Assembly (NCBI GenBank): GCA_902764915.1
Contig: CACWXY010000028.1
Location: forward strand, 1-45,628
Direction of reading: 5' to 3'
Length of the DNA: 45,628 nucleotides
Source of the DNA: an uncultured Eubacteriales bacterium
GTDB lineage: Bacteria > Bacillota > Clostridia > Christensenellales > Aristaeellaceae
Part shown: positions 31,976-40,800 of the stretch, in pieces
Numbering within the stretch: position 1 is the stretch's first letter
Layout of the letters: every line of letters starts with the position of its first letter
Notes under the pieces: generated by a model
Databases searched by the model: none
The model's input: the letters and a program-made list of their open reading frames with translations, nothing else
What the model was told of the DNA's origin: nothing
Translations under genes and position numbers: made by a program

Positions 31976-34469
31976 CGTCAAGCCTCCCTTCCACAATCAG
32001 TGTGGGCTGGCGCATATCCGCATATTGGCTGGTCCCGTCCGCATGGAACTGCACGTACAGCCGGCCCTGCGCATCCAGATAATCCCGGCTGTTCGCAATC
32101 GGCATATCCAGCTCCTTTTTCTCCCATGCATACGTCAGAGGATTCAGCACATACAGTTCAATGCCGCTGGAATAGCTTTCCGCATTCACGATCAGATTCT
32201 CGATGTGCGCATCCATGATATCCTTCAGATCAAAGCAGAATGTCGGTTTTTCGGACAGCATATGCCAGCTGCCGGCATATGCAGGAAGCGAGGCGTGTAT
32301 TTCTGTCTCATCCCGTACCGGCAGTCCGTCCCCGTCCGTTTCCACACGGGTCGGCAGATCTGTACCCAGATGATAGATCACACCGGTCTTGCCTACCGAC
32401 AGATACTGCAGCTGAATCCGTGCCACATTCCCGCAGATCATCCGCGTCACATCGCTTCCGTCCACATTGACCCGGATATCCCTGAGACCATCAACCTCTG
32501 CAAGGAAATAGTAATAATTCGGGTTGGGCATATAAAGACTGCCGTAATACATGTAGCTTACATTGCCCACCAGGGAAGAGAACATCTGGTAGCGACGTAC
32601 CATTTCCCGCCTTTCCGGGGAAACATTGTTCATTTCATAATACGGGTACGGCTTTCCAAAGACCCAGGTAGACAGCATCGTGTCCATTCCATCGATCACA
32701 GCCGACTTCATGTAGATCGTCCCGTCCGCATACACCGGATCCTTCGGGTCCTGAAATTCACCCCAGGGCATGACAAACGTCCGCGTTTCCCCGGGTGCCA
32801 GTCTGTCCACCGACAGGAAACCCAGACGCGTCAGTATGACACCGTCGCGAAAGGTAAGGTCTGTATGATTGGTCATAGAGCCGTGCAGTCCGTCCTCTTC
32901 CATCCAGAGCGTGGCATCAACACTGTCCCACTTGCCCTCCGTCCGGTCCAGAGAAAACCGCTGCTCCTGCCATGTGTGAGTATTGCGCATGGTGACTCCG
33001 CTCTGCTGCCCGTTGCGGAAACAGTAGCGCAGCTCGGTAGGTTCCTGCAGCACGCTGTCCTCGTCATAGTAGTAGTAATTGCCGCTGGGCACATACAGCG
33101 TGCCGTCCGGTGTCGATACAACGTGCGTGCCTTTCTCTGCAGCATACACCTTCACTGTGGAATACGCATGCGCACCGCTCTGCACGCTTTCAATCCACTG
33201 ATTATTGAGAAGCACCACCGGCGTTTTCAGGGAGGACGTAAGGGATACGCCATAGATGCCGCCAACCAGAATAAGAATCAATGCCGGATACACAATCCAC
33301 AGCATTGTGCTCCGGTCCATTTTCTTGAAAGCCCAGTACAGAAGCGGAATCAGCACCAGAAGACTCCCGGCGAGTATCAGTGCCAGCGGCAGCGCCGCAG
33401 GCGCTGCCGGCAGATCCACATAATCGTCAATATAGATCTCCGTAAAGTCCTGATCCACATTGCCCTGATAAAGATTGATGTCAAACTGTACAAACAGCCG
33501 CTCCAGGAATGTATGCAGCCCGCTCCACCGGAGAAGCTCCGGATCCGTCAGCGAAAACGCCAGCGCGTACACGCTTCCGCGTCCCACGCTACTGCGCACG
33601 ATCAAAGGGCTTTCCGTCCCCATGAGCAGTGTTTCTCCGCCGAACAGATGCGTACACGCCGCACTGGCAGGACTGTTATCCTGCCGCAGAGCGAACAGTT
33701 CCTGTATCCGGCCCGAAACATTTTCCTCAGTGTATAGGCCTTCCCCGTATACACCGGTATATTCCGTAAAGTACGGAAGCGTCACCTGCGACAGTGCACC
33801 GGCGCCTGTCACCACGATATGGCCTTCCTCCACCCAGTCGCGCAGCACAGTCATCTGCTGCTGCGAAAGGTTTCGCAGATCCACATCGTCCACCACTAGG
33901 AAACGGAAAGCTGACATGTATTCCCGGCTGTCCGGAAACGTATCCACAGACAGCGGCAGGACCTGCCAGTATTCCATACGGGCCAGATCATCCGACTCAC
34001 TGGTGATATTCAGGTAATCCAGGCTCCTGACATGCTCGGACAGTACGCCCACCATGTAGGCATTGGGATTGACCAGCTTTTCCGGTTTTACGGTCTGCCG
34101 GGCTACAACCTTTCCGTTCTGACAGAACTCCGCGCTGAACTGATCCTGTCGATTCGTCACTGCAATCGGCAGAACCACATCCGCGGTACCATAGGCGGGA
34201 ATATCCACATCCGCTTCATAGCGGTTGTATTCGGTCTGCGATACATAGGCGTTCATGGCAACCGTCCCGGTCATTCCCTCCGCCCCGGTCGAAAGGTGCA
34301 CCCGCACAGGCATGGTCCGTCCGTATACAAAATGCCCTTCATACCCCAGAGAAACCTCCATCTCCACGGAGGGGTTTTCCACAACCGCATGCATGTCTTC
34401 TGCCATGCTCCCCCCTGTGAAAAGCAGAAGAGCGCAAACCAGCCATGCCAGTAAACATGATTTTCGCAT
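31962..34469 (-). CDS. Large membrane-anchored extracytoplasmic protein
   Basis: The start is set at ATG 34469 (MRKSCLLAW), 7 nt after GGGGAGG. The 835-aa product has a signal peptide (about 1-23), Ig-like beta domains (about 30-140), and an alpha/beta segment (about 150-330) resembling amidotransferase-like folds of VWA operon proteins. Two membrane helices (about 361-383 and 388-408) and a large Tyr-rich C-terminal region (about 420-835) follow. It is the first gene of the eight-gene operon, directly upstream of the ABC ATPase. Its architecture parallels exoproteins co-encoded with ABC-2 exporters and MoxR/VWA modules. Its function is not known. A long imperfect dyad lies upstream, in the promoter region. 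Confidence 0.8.
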   Translation of the reverse strand: MRKSCLLAWLVCALLLFTGGSMAEDMHAVVENPSVEMEVSLGYEGHFVYGRTMPVRVHLSTGAEGMTGTVAMNAYVSQTEYNRYEADVDIPAYGTADVVLPIAVTNRQDQFSAEFCQNGKVVARQTVKPEKLVNPNAYMVGVLSEHVRSLDYLNITSESDDLARMEYWQVLPLSVDTFPDSREYMSAFRFLVVDDVDLRNLSQQQMTVLRDWVEEGHIVVTGAGALSQVTLPYFTEYTGVYGEGLYTEENVSGRIQELFALRQDNSPASAACTHLFGGETLLMGTESPLIVRSSVGRGSVYALAFSLTDPELLRWSGLHTFLERLFVQFDINLYQGNVDQDFTEIYIDDYVDLPAAPAALPLALILAGSLLVLIPLLYWAFKKMDRSTMLWIVYPALILILVGGIYGVSLTSSLKTPVVLLNNQWIESVQSGAHAYSTVKVYAAEKGTHVVSTPDGTLYVPSGNYYYYDEDSVLQEPTELRYCFRNGQQSGVTMRNTHTWQEQRFSLDRTEGKWDSVDATLWMEEDGLHGSMTNHTDLTFRDGVILTRLGFLSVDRLAPGETRTFVMPWGEFQDPKDPVYADGTIYMKSAVIDGMDTMLSTWVFGKPYPYYEMNNVSPERREMVRRYQMFSSLVGNVSYMYYGSLYMPNPNYYYFLAEVDGLRDIRVNVDGSDVTRMICGNVARIQLQYLSVGKTGVIYHLGTDLPTRVETDGDGLPVRDETEIHASLPAYAGSWHMLSEKPTFCFDLKDIMDAHIENLIVNAESYSSGIELYVLNPLTYAWEKKELDMPIANSRDYLDAQGRLYVQFHADGTSQYADMRQPTLIVEGRLDDAQH

Positions 34470-34517
34470 TTCCAACCTCCCCATCAGTCATTCACACTGA
34501 TATATACGAATCAAAAA

Positions 34518-34572
34518 TTGTGTTTGTTTCGCACAAAACTGTAAATAGTTTGTGACAGTTTGCGACACACAA
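34518..34572. promoter_or_regulatory. Extended inverted repeat upstream of the eight-gene operon
   Basis: Outer arms TTGTGT/ACACAA and inner arms CAAAACTGT/ACAGTTTG, with TCGCA/TGCGA between them, form an imperfect dyad of about 55 bp with a 3-nt offset. It lies 50-105 nt before the ATG at 34469, in a region of few genes. No strong -35/-10 pair could be assigned. An operator for a dimeric regulator or a structured leader are both possible. Confidence 0.45.
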
Positions 34573-34657
34573 TGAGTGATTTTAGTCTTTTTCTGCCGGA
34601 TTCTCAACGAAATGTCGGATCATTTACATAGCGGCACTGTTTTTTTGTGCGAATTCT

Positions 34658-34705
34658 GAAAAAGAGGCATCCGACCGCTGGCCTGCGGCTGGATGCCTCT
34701 TTTTC
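34658..34705. terminator. Strong bidirectional terminator
   Basis: A perfect 15-bp stem (GAAAAAGAGGCATCC with GGATGCCTCTTTTTC) has an 18-nt GC-rich loop and A/T-rich ends. It lies about 105 nt past the stop of the isomerase gene and insulates that transcription unit from the operon starting at 34469. Confidence 0.9.
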
Positions 34706-34811
34706 AGTGTGGCCTATACAGGCCTGCATCTGCCCATGTTTGTGACAACGCTGCTGCACAGCCTGTCCGTCCAGCTGCGTTTCCCTCTCTGTACGCTGAA
34801 AGAAGGACACC

Positions 34812-35654
34812 TTATACGGACACGCCGGCACCTTCGGCCGCGCATGCTACCACATCATAGGCTTTCGCGTAAGCCTCGAAGGTCTGCATATGCTCCAGAA
34901 GTACCGGCGCATCGGACGGAAGATAGCGCGCCATAATGCTCAGCACACGGCCAAAGTCCAATGTACCCTCTCCCGGGCTGCACTCTTCCAGCACGGTTGT
35001 CAGATGGGTGGGATGCATGCGCGTATCCTTGAGATGCGTGCTCTTGATATACGGTCCCAGTGTCCGAAAGCACGTCTCGATAAACGCTTCCGGTGCCAGA
35101 TACCGTCTGGGACAGTTGATCATGTTGACAAAGTCCATATGCGCCGCAAACTGTTTTCTGTCCACATCACGGATCAGCTGAAGATAGCTTTCCGGACTGT
35201 CAGGCACCATCCAGGGCATGGGTTCCATACAGTAGAACGCATGCCGGGGCTTCACCTCATCGAGAATTTCCCGTACGATTGCAATGATCTCGTCATAGGT
35301 CTCCTGCGTAAAGTTCGAAGGGTCCGCTGCATCCCAGCCCTCTGCACTTCGGGTGCCCGCAATATTGACGCAGCATGGAATGTTCCGCTCATCGGCCAAT
35401 GCCAGCTGTGCCTTGGCAAAAGCCCTGTTTTCCCGGGCTTTACCGGCATCCGGATCCATCAGGTTTTTCCAGACACCGACCTCGGCAATCACTACATGAT
35501 GCCTCGCGGCGATCTCGCAGAACGCATCCGTATCCGTTTTCGGCGTCAGCGCCGTAAACGGTGCCGTCACGGCCTTGAAATGGGAAGCCACCAGACAGGC
35601 CTCCCATTCCATCGGTGTACGCCATTCTCCCGCTACCGTACCTCCCAGCTTCAT
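34812..35654 (-). CDS. Sugar phosphate isomerase/epimerase-like TIM-barrel protein
   Basis: The 280-aa product follows the xylose-isomerase-like TIM-barrel/AP-endonuclease-2 fold. Residues expected for the metal site are visible: Glu in YCMEPMPW (about 144-151), Asp and His in AAHMDFVNM (about 170-178), His in STHLKDTR (about 210-217) and Glu near the end (LLEHMQTF). Such enzymes interconvert ketoses or inosose intermediates in sugar catabolism, with a divalent metal. The substrate cannot be assigned. AGGAGG lies 9 nt before ATG. It follows the Rrf2/hypothetical pair in the same direction, with a hairpin between them. Confidence 0.82.
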   Translation of the reverse strand: MKLGGTVAGEWRTPMEWEACLVASHFKAVTAPFTALTPKTDTDAFCEIAARHHVVIAEVGVWKNLMDPDAGKARENRAFAKAQLALADERNIPCCVNIAGTRSAEGWDAADPSNFTQETYDEIIAIVREILDEVKPRHAFYCMEPMPWMVPDSPESYLQLIRDVDRKQFAAHMDFVNMINCPRRYLAPEAFIETCFRTLGPYIKSTHLKDTRMHPTHLTTVLEECSPGEGTLDFGRVLSIMARYLPSDAPVLLEHMQTFEAYAKAYDVVACAAEGAGVSV

Positions 35655-35699
35655 CTCTGTTTCCTCCTGTTCTCTTCAGGCTCTGTCTCTCACCGCACA

Positions 35700-35747
35700 A
35701 GGCGCAGGAATCATACCGGTTGAAAGAAAACCGCTTTTCCTGCGCCT
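35700..35747 (-). terminator. Stem-loop after the small hypothetical gene
   Basis: A perfect 10-bp stem (AGGCGCAGGA with TCCTGCGCCT) contains an inner 5-bp stem. It begins 5 nt after the stop at 35752. No good U-run follows on the minus strand, so it may be a weak terminator or an attenuator before the isomerase gene. Confidence 0.5.
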
Positions 35748-35751
35748 GCTC

Positions 35752-36168
35752 TTACAGATTTTCAATAATCCCTGCGTAATATTCGTTTTTAATGGTCTTG
35801 ATGAAATGTTTCCCGCCGTGCACGATACTGCCGTCATCGATCCGGCACAGACGGATCGGAAATTTTCTGGCATTGGGGACAAAGCCGACCACCGCATACT
35901 CCACGTCGTCTTTTCCCACCACGATGCGACGGTACATGCCCGGCTGCAGCCCGCTGTCGCTGAACTTCCATACGTCCTGGTCAAACCGGTTCTCTGCAAT
36001 CCGCTCGCTGTCGCGGGAACTGTTCACGGTCAGCTTGGCAGAAAAGCTTGTATCCGAATAGGTGATCCGTCCCAGCGAAATGGAACAGTCATACTTTTCT
36101 TCCAGAGACTGTACCGCTTTGCTGAAATCTTCATGAAACCGTTGCAGTGTTTCCGAGGTAATCTCCAT
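35752..36168 (-). CDS. Conserved-looking hypothetical protein (138 aa)
   Basis: The start is set at ATG 36168 (MEITSETLQRFH), 8 nt after AGGAGAG; a start six codons upstream would lie before the Shine-Dalgarno sequence. It begins 14 nt after the Rrf2 gene, so the two are probably co-transcribed. The product has an N-terminal amphipathic helix (about 5-25) followed by a mostly beta region (about 30-110) with no signal peptide or membrane helix. No family was recognised and no function is assigned. Coupling to an iron-sulfur-type regulator hints at autoregulated stress or metal physiology, but this is speculative. Confidence 0.7.
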   Translation of the reverse strand: MEITSETLQRFHEDFSKAVQSLEEKYDCSISLGRITYSDTSFSAKLTVNSSRDSERIAENRFDQDVWKFSDSGLQPGMYRRIVVGKDDVEYAVVGFVPNARKFPIRLCRIDDGSIVHGGKHFIKTIKNEYYAGIIENL

Positions 36169-36182
36169 AATGGCTCTCCTTA

Positions 36183-36629
36183 TCACTCCAGAATCGGTGG
36201 CTGTTCACCTTCCGGCTGCGGCGGCGCACTGTCCAGAAGGCTCTGCAGCGTTACGCCCCTGAGATAGGTTTCCATCACCTGGTTCAGACCTGTCCACAGC
36301 GGTAGCGTCGCACAGTATTTGCACCGCTCGCACCGATTGGGCGTCGTATCCAGGCACTGCACCGGCGTCAGGCTTCCTTCCATCAGGCGCAGCACCTGAT
36401 AGACGGTAATATCCTTCGGCTCCTGGTTCAGCGCATAGCCGCCCTGCCTTCCCCGGGAGGCAGAGAGCAGACCAGCCTGGCTGAGCTGCATGCCAATCTG
36501 ATCCCCATACTTCTTGGAGATCTGCTGTCTTTGCGCGATGTCCTTCATCGCCACATATCCCGATGACTGGTGCATGGCAATATCCAGTAAAATCCGGATT
36601 GCATAGCGTCCTCGTGTCGATATCTTCAT
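36183..36629 (-). CDS. Rrf2-family transcriptional regulator
   Basis: The 148-aa product opens MKISTRGRYAIRILLDIA, the hallmark of Rrf2 winged-helix regulators. The recognition region IAQRQQISKKYGDQI is near 31-45 and the wing SRGRQGGYAL near 58-67. Four cysteines (92, 100, 103 and 106) lie in the usual cluster or sensor region, suggesting an Fe-S cluster or thiol sensing, as in IscR and related proteins. No isc/suf or cysteine genes are in the window, so targets are unknown. It is co-transcribed with the downstream 138-aa protein. Confidence 0.9.
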   Translation of the reverse strand: MKISTRGRYAIRILLDIAMHQSSGYVAMKDIAQRQQISKKYGDQIGMQLSQAGLLSASRGRQGGYALNQEPKDITVYQVLRLMEGSLTPVQCLDTTPNRCERCKYCATLPLWTGLNQVMETYLRGVTLQSLLDSAPPQPEGEQPPILE

Positions 36630-36651
36630 GCCTTAATCCCCTTCCGTAGAT

Positions 36652-37698
36652 TCAGCCCTGTGAAAAACGCGTCCACAGCGCAGCATGCAGCTGCCTGCGG
36701 AAAGGGAACAGGGCATCCGATTTCCGCGTTGGATAGACACGGTTCGAGAGAAGCAGTACCCAGAAACCGGTCTTCGGTTCCACGATCAGACTGGTACCTG
36801 TAAAACCGGTATGTCCGAAACATGTCTCCGGCACAGCTGATGAAAAGAAACAGTCCGGTGTACCCGCCAGATGGAATCCCAGTCCCCTGTGCGATTCCTG
36901 TCCGGGCGTTTCGTTCCGGATCGCGCGCACAAGCGTATCGCGCTTCAGGAAATTCCCGCCCATGCTTCCCAGCATCTGGGCAAACCGTATCCCGTCACAA
37001 AGCGGCATGAAGACGCCGGCATTCCCGGATACGCCCCGCAGAAATCGCGCGTTTTCATCATGCACGATCCCGATCCATGGCTTTCCTGTCTCCGGGTCCA
37101 CTTCCGTAGCCGCACAGACGGCTGTTTTTTCCGGGCAGTACCCGGTCTCCAGCATGCCAAGCGGCACAAAGACCTCCTGCCGTGCCAGCTGATCCAACGA
37201 CATCCGGAAGCGCTTTTCCAGCATTCTGGCAAAAAGAATATAGCCCATGCAGGAGTAAATCGGGCGTACGCCCGGCTTTTCCACGAGCGGTGAAGAAAGA
37301 ATCGCCTCCTCTGCCGCTTCCGGCGTAATCCCCATGCGGTCCAGCCGGAAAGAGGGATGAAAACCAGCCGTATGCGTCATAAGCATGAACACCGTAATGT
37401 CCCGTTTATCCGCCGGTGCATCCGGAAAAAAGTCACCCACTGTCTCCAAGAGGGACAGTTTTCCCCGCTCCATGGCCCGCAGCGCAATCATGCTTGGGCC
37501 CAGGACCTTGGAAAGAGAAGCCATATCGAAACGTGTATGCGCATCCACTTTCTTTTGTCCTGGAAGAGGTGCTTCCCCGACAAAGCCTGTGTCCAGCACC
37601 CGGGCTCCCACGCCTGCTGCGCCGGCAGCCGACGGAAAACAGCCTGTCGCCCTGCCCTCTTCCAGAGCCTTCTGCATGATACCGTTCCACAGTGCCAT
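36652..37698 (-). CDS. Serine beta-lactamase-like hydrolase
   Basis: The start is set at ATG 37698 (MALWNGIMQ), with AGGTGA 5 nt upstream; starts further up would overlap the promoter. The 348-aa product has SxxK (Ser-Leu-Ser-Lys, about 61-64), Tyr-Ser-Cys as the YxN position (about 147-149), and HTG (about 304-306) in place of KTG. This is the class C/penicillin-binding-protein-like family (EstB, DD-peptidase-like). No signal peptide is seen, which argues for a cytoplasmic esterase or peptidase rather than a resistance enzyme. It is followed 22 nt later by the Rrf2 gene. Confidence 0.85.
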   Translation of the reverse strand: MALWNGIMQKALEEGRATGCFPSAAGAAGVGARVLDTGFVGEAPLPGQKKVDAHTRFDMASLSKVLGPSMIALRAMERGKLSLLETVGDFFPDAPADKRDITVFMLMTHTAGFHPSFRLDRMGITPEAAEEAILSSPLVEKPGVRPIYSCMGYILFARMLEKRFRMSLDQLARQEVFVPLGMLETGYCPEKTAVCAATEVDPETGKPWIGIVHDENARFLRGVSGNAGVFMPLCDGIRFAQMLGSMGGNFLKRDTLVRAIRNETPGQESHRGLGFHLAGTPDCFFSSAVPETCFGHTGFTGTSLIVEPKTGFWVLLLSNRVYPTRKSDALFPFRRQLHAALWTRFSQG

Positions 37699-37716
37699 GC
37701 CCATCACCTCTCTGCT

Positions 37717-37745
37717 ATTGTACACGCTCTCTGCGCCTGCTACAA
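37717..37745 (-). promoter_or_regulatory. Sigma-A promoter of the beta-lactamase-like gene
   Basis: TTGTAG, a 17-bp spacer and TACAAT on the minus strand. The predicted transcript starts near 37710, only about 12 nt before the ATG at 37698, so the leader is just long enough to hold AGGTGA. It is back to back with the SNF2 promoter, with 14 bp between the two -35 hexamers. Confidence 0.75.
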
Positions 37746-37759
37746 CCGCCTTTCAGTCA

Positions 37760-37788
37760 TTGTCTTTCTCACAAAGTCTGAGTATGAT
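37760..37788 (+). promoter_or_regulatory. Sigma-A promoter of the SNF2-murQ operon
   Basis: TTGTCT, a 17-bp spacer and TATGAT. The transcript would start near 37795, about 35 nt before the ATG at 37830, with AAGGAGG 9 nt before that start. Confidence 0.7.
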
Positions 37789-37829
37789 ATCTCCCTGAGA
37801 ATTCTGACAGCACAAGGAGGCTTTTCCAT

Positions 37830-40800
37830 ATGGCTGCTCGCTTCATGCCCCCCGAAAGAATCAGTCAGACCGTTGACTGGCAGCATATGTTTGATTCTTC
37901 TGTTCTCAAAGCAGCTTCCACCAAGCCCGCATTACAAAATGCCACCGTCCGTTCTCTCTGGGGCAGCTATTCCGTCTGTTTCTTATCGACTCGGCCTATC
38001 ACAGAAGTCACCGTACGCAGAGTGCCAAGAGAACTCAACGACACATGGGATCATTGTTCCATTTCCTGCTCCTGCGGAAAGAAGTACTGCGAACATGCGG
38101 CCGCCGCGCTCATGGCAATAGACAAGGAACATGGTCCCTGGATTCTCCTGGAAGGAGAATACGCATACGAGCGTCGTGTGAAAGAAGCGCAGTTTGCCTT
38201 TGAAAAGCAGCTGCGCAGGGAAGAAGATCAGGCATTGGGGCTTCAGATAGTTCCGGCGCTGCAGGCGTTTCCTGACCTTAGCAAAGACACCGGTCCTGTC
38301 CTGATTGACATACAGGGCCTTCTCTCCTCTCTTGTCACAACACCGGCCGCCATCGCGCATATGAAAGACGCACGCAAAATCCTTTCCTCCCGCAACAGTG
38401 CCATACGACTCCTGCACTACCGCGATGACTCCTATTCCCTGGAATTTGATTGCACGTTCTACGATACCTTTGACTGCGCACATGTATGGGGCCAAGTCTA
38501 CACGCCCCAGAATTACACATACTGCCATGTCATGAAAGAAAAGAGCCGTTATGACCTTTACTTCAGTCTCGAAAATGAAAAAAGCACCTGGTCGCCGGAT
38601 GAGCCGCTGTCCGCCTATGGACTGGCCGTCTTTGCAGAGTTGCTTGACAGACTAAAGAAGGAAAGCGCAAAGGATATTACCAGCGACAGCACCCGGCAGT
38701 TCTTCGCGCAGATCATCAAAACCCGCCAGGAAGCTGCCCATAAGGAGATCCGTTCTCTGGAGCCTGCCCCGAAAAAAGACGAAAACGTAGTGCTCATCCC
38801 CCGGCTTTCCGTTGACGAGGGCAATGTTACCCTTTCCTTCAAGATCGGATCGGCTGACGCACGAAAGTATATTCTCAAAAGCAGCACAGAGCTGTTCCAC
38901 GCCGTTGATCAGGAAAAGCAGCTGGTTCTGGGAAAAAAGGATACCCTGGATTTTGCACGGCAGTCCTTTGTGCCGTCACTGCTCCCTCTCTATGATTTCC
39001 TCAAGCGCAATAACCGCGAGAGCTATGGCGGCATCTACCAGATGTCTCTGAACGGCAGTCATCTTGACAGTTTCTATGATCTGGCCAGAGGCATGCAGGG
39101 TGAAATGTCGGACAAGTACAACAATATCAAGGATTCTCCCCTTGTCATCGATCATGCAGACATTCATTTCACCCTCACTGTAGACCGGCTGACCGATGCC
39201 CGCGGCACCCTCCTCGGCGTGTCTGTCACTGGCTTTGTTCCCGTTCTTCTCAAGGGAAAATCCAATCACTATGTTCTGGATAAAAATGTACTGTCCCGCA
39301 TTACTCCCGAAGAGGAAGAGACGCTCTCTCCCTTCATCCGTGTGGCTGATGCCGCTCGTTTTGTGCATCTGCGCATCGGTATGGATCATCTGCAGGCATT
39401 CTACTATCACGTGCTCCCTGGGCTGCTCTCCAACCCCTATGTGGAGATCGTCGACAATGCGGCGGATGACATAGCCGCCTATCTGCCCCCGGAAGCCGTC
39501 TTCCAGTTCTATCTGGACCTGGAGGATCAGCTGCTTACGCTGCGTGGAAAGGTTACCTACGGCGAGAGCACCTATCCACTGCTGCCCGACAGAAAAAAGA
39601 CTGCCGCCTACCGTGACTGGGATCAGGAAATGCTGGTCGTCAAAACCATTCACGAATGGCTGCCTCAGTTTCTTCCGGAGAAAAAGGAATTCCAGGCCAC
39701 GGTTACGGATGATTCACTCTATGATTTTCTTACCGCCGGACTGCCAACCCTGGAATACTATGGAGCCGTGCACGGGTCTGCTGCCTTCCGGCAAAGACGC
39801 GTACTGCCTGAGCCCCGTGTTCAGCTCGGCGTATCTGTGGATCATGAGGGACTGCTCAATCTCTCCGTCACTTCGCGCGATATCTCCCACGATGAACTCC
39901 TGGCCCTGTATGAGAGCTATACCAGAAAAAAGCGCTATTACCGCATGCGCAGCGGCGACTTCATTGATCTGACACAGGATGATCAGTTCCAGGACCTGGA
40001 TACGTTCTTCAGCCAGGTGAACCTGCTGCCGCTGGATGTCCTGCGCGGAAAAACGCAGCTGCCCATGTATCGAGCACTGTATCTCAACCGTATGCTGGAA
40101 GCGCATGATCAGATCGTCTCTACCCGTGACCGTACATACCGCGCCCTGATCCGCAACTTCCATACCGTACGGGATGCGGAGTTTGAGCTTCCCGCATCCA
40201 TGGAAGAGGTCCTCCGGCCGTATCAGACCTACGGTTTCAAGTGGCTGCGCACCCTGGAGGAAGCCGGCTTTGGCGGTATTCTTGCCGATGAAATGGGTCT
40301 TGGGAAAACCCTGCAGATGATTGCGCTCTTTCTTTCGGACAAGGAACGGTCAGAAAAAGATGCGGATGTGCAGAAGCTTCCCTCCCTGGTCGTCTGCCCA
40401 GCTTCCCTGGTCTACAACTGGCAGGAGGAAATCCAGCGCTTTGCGCCTTCTCTCCGTGCGGTACCGCTGGCGGGCCACGTCTCATCCCGCAGGGCCATCC
40501 TCAAGTGTCCGGGGGATGCGGATGTGCTGATCACATCCTATGACCTTCTCAAGCGGGATATCGCGCTGTATGAAGACCTGCACTTCCAGAACTGTGTGCT
40601 GGATGAGGCACAGTACATCAAGAATGCCAAAGCTGCCGTAGCCAAGTCTGTCAAGCTGATTCACGCAGCGCACCGCTTTGCGCTGACCGGTACGCCTATT
40701 GAAAACCGGCTTTCCGAGCTCTGGTCCATTTTTGACTTCCTCATGCCCGGTTTTCTCTACAGCCAGTCTCAGTTCCAGCGTGACTTCGAACTTCCCATTG

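Noticed and set aside
31950..33737. 595-codon plus-strand frame opposite the exoprotein gene
   Set aside because: It is a shadow of the real minus-strand gene, with no start signal and His/Arg-rich composition typical of antisense frames.
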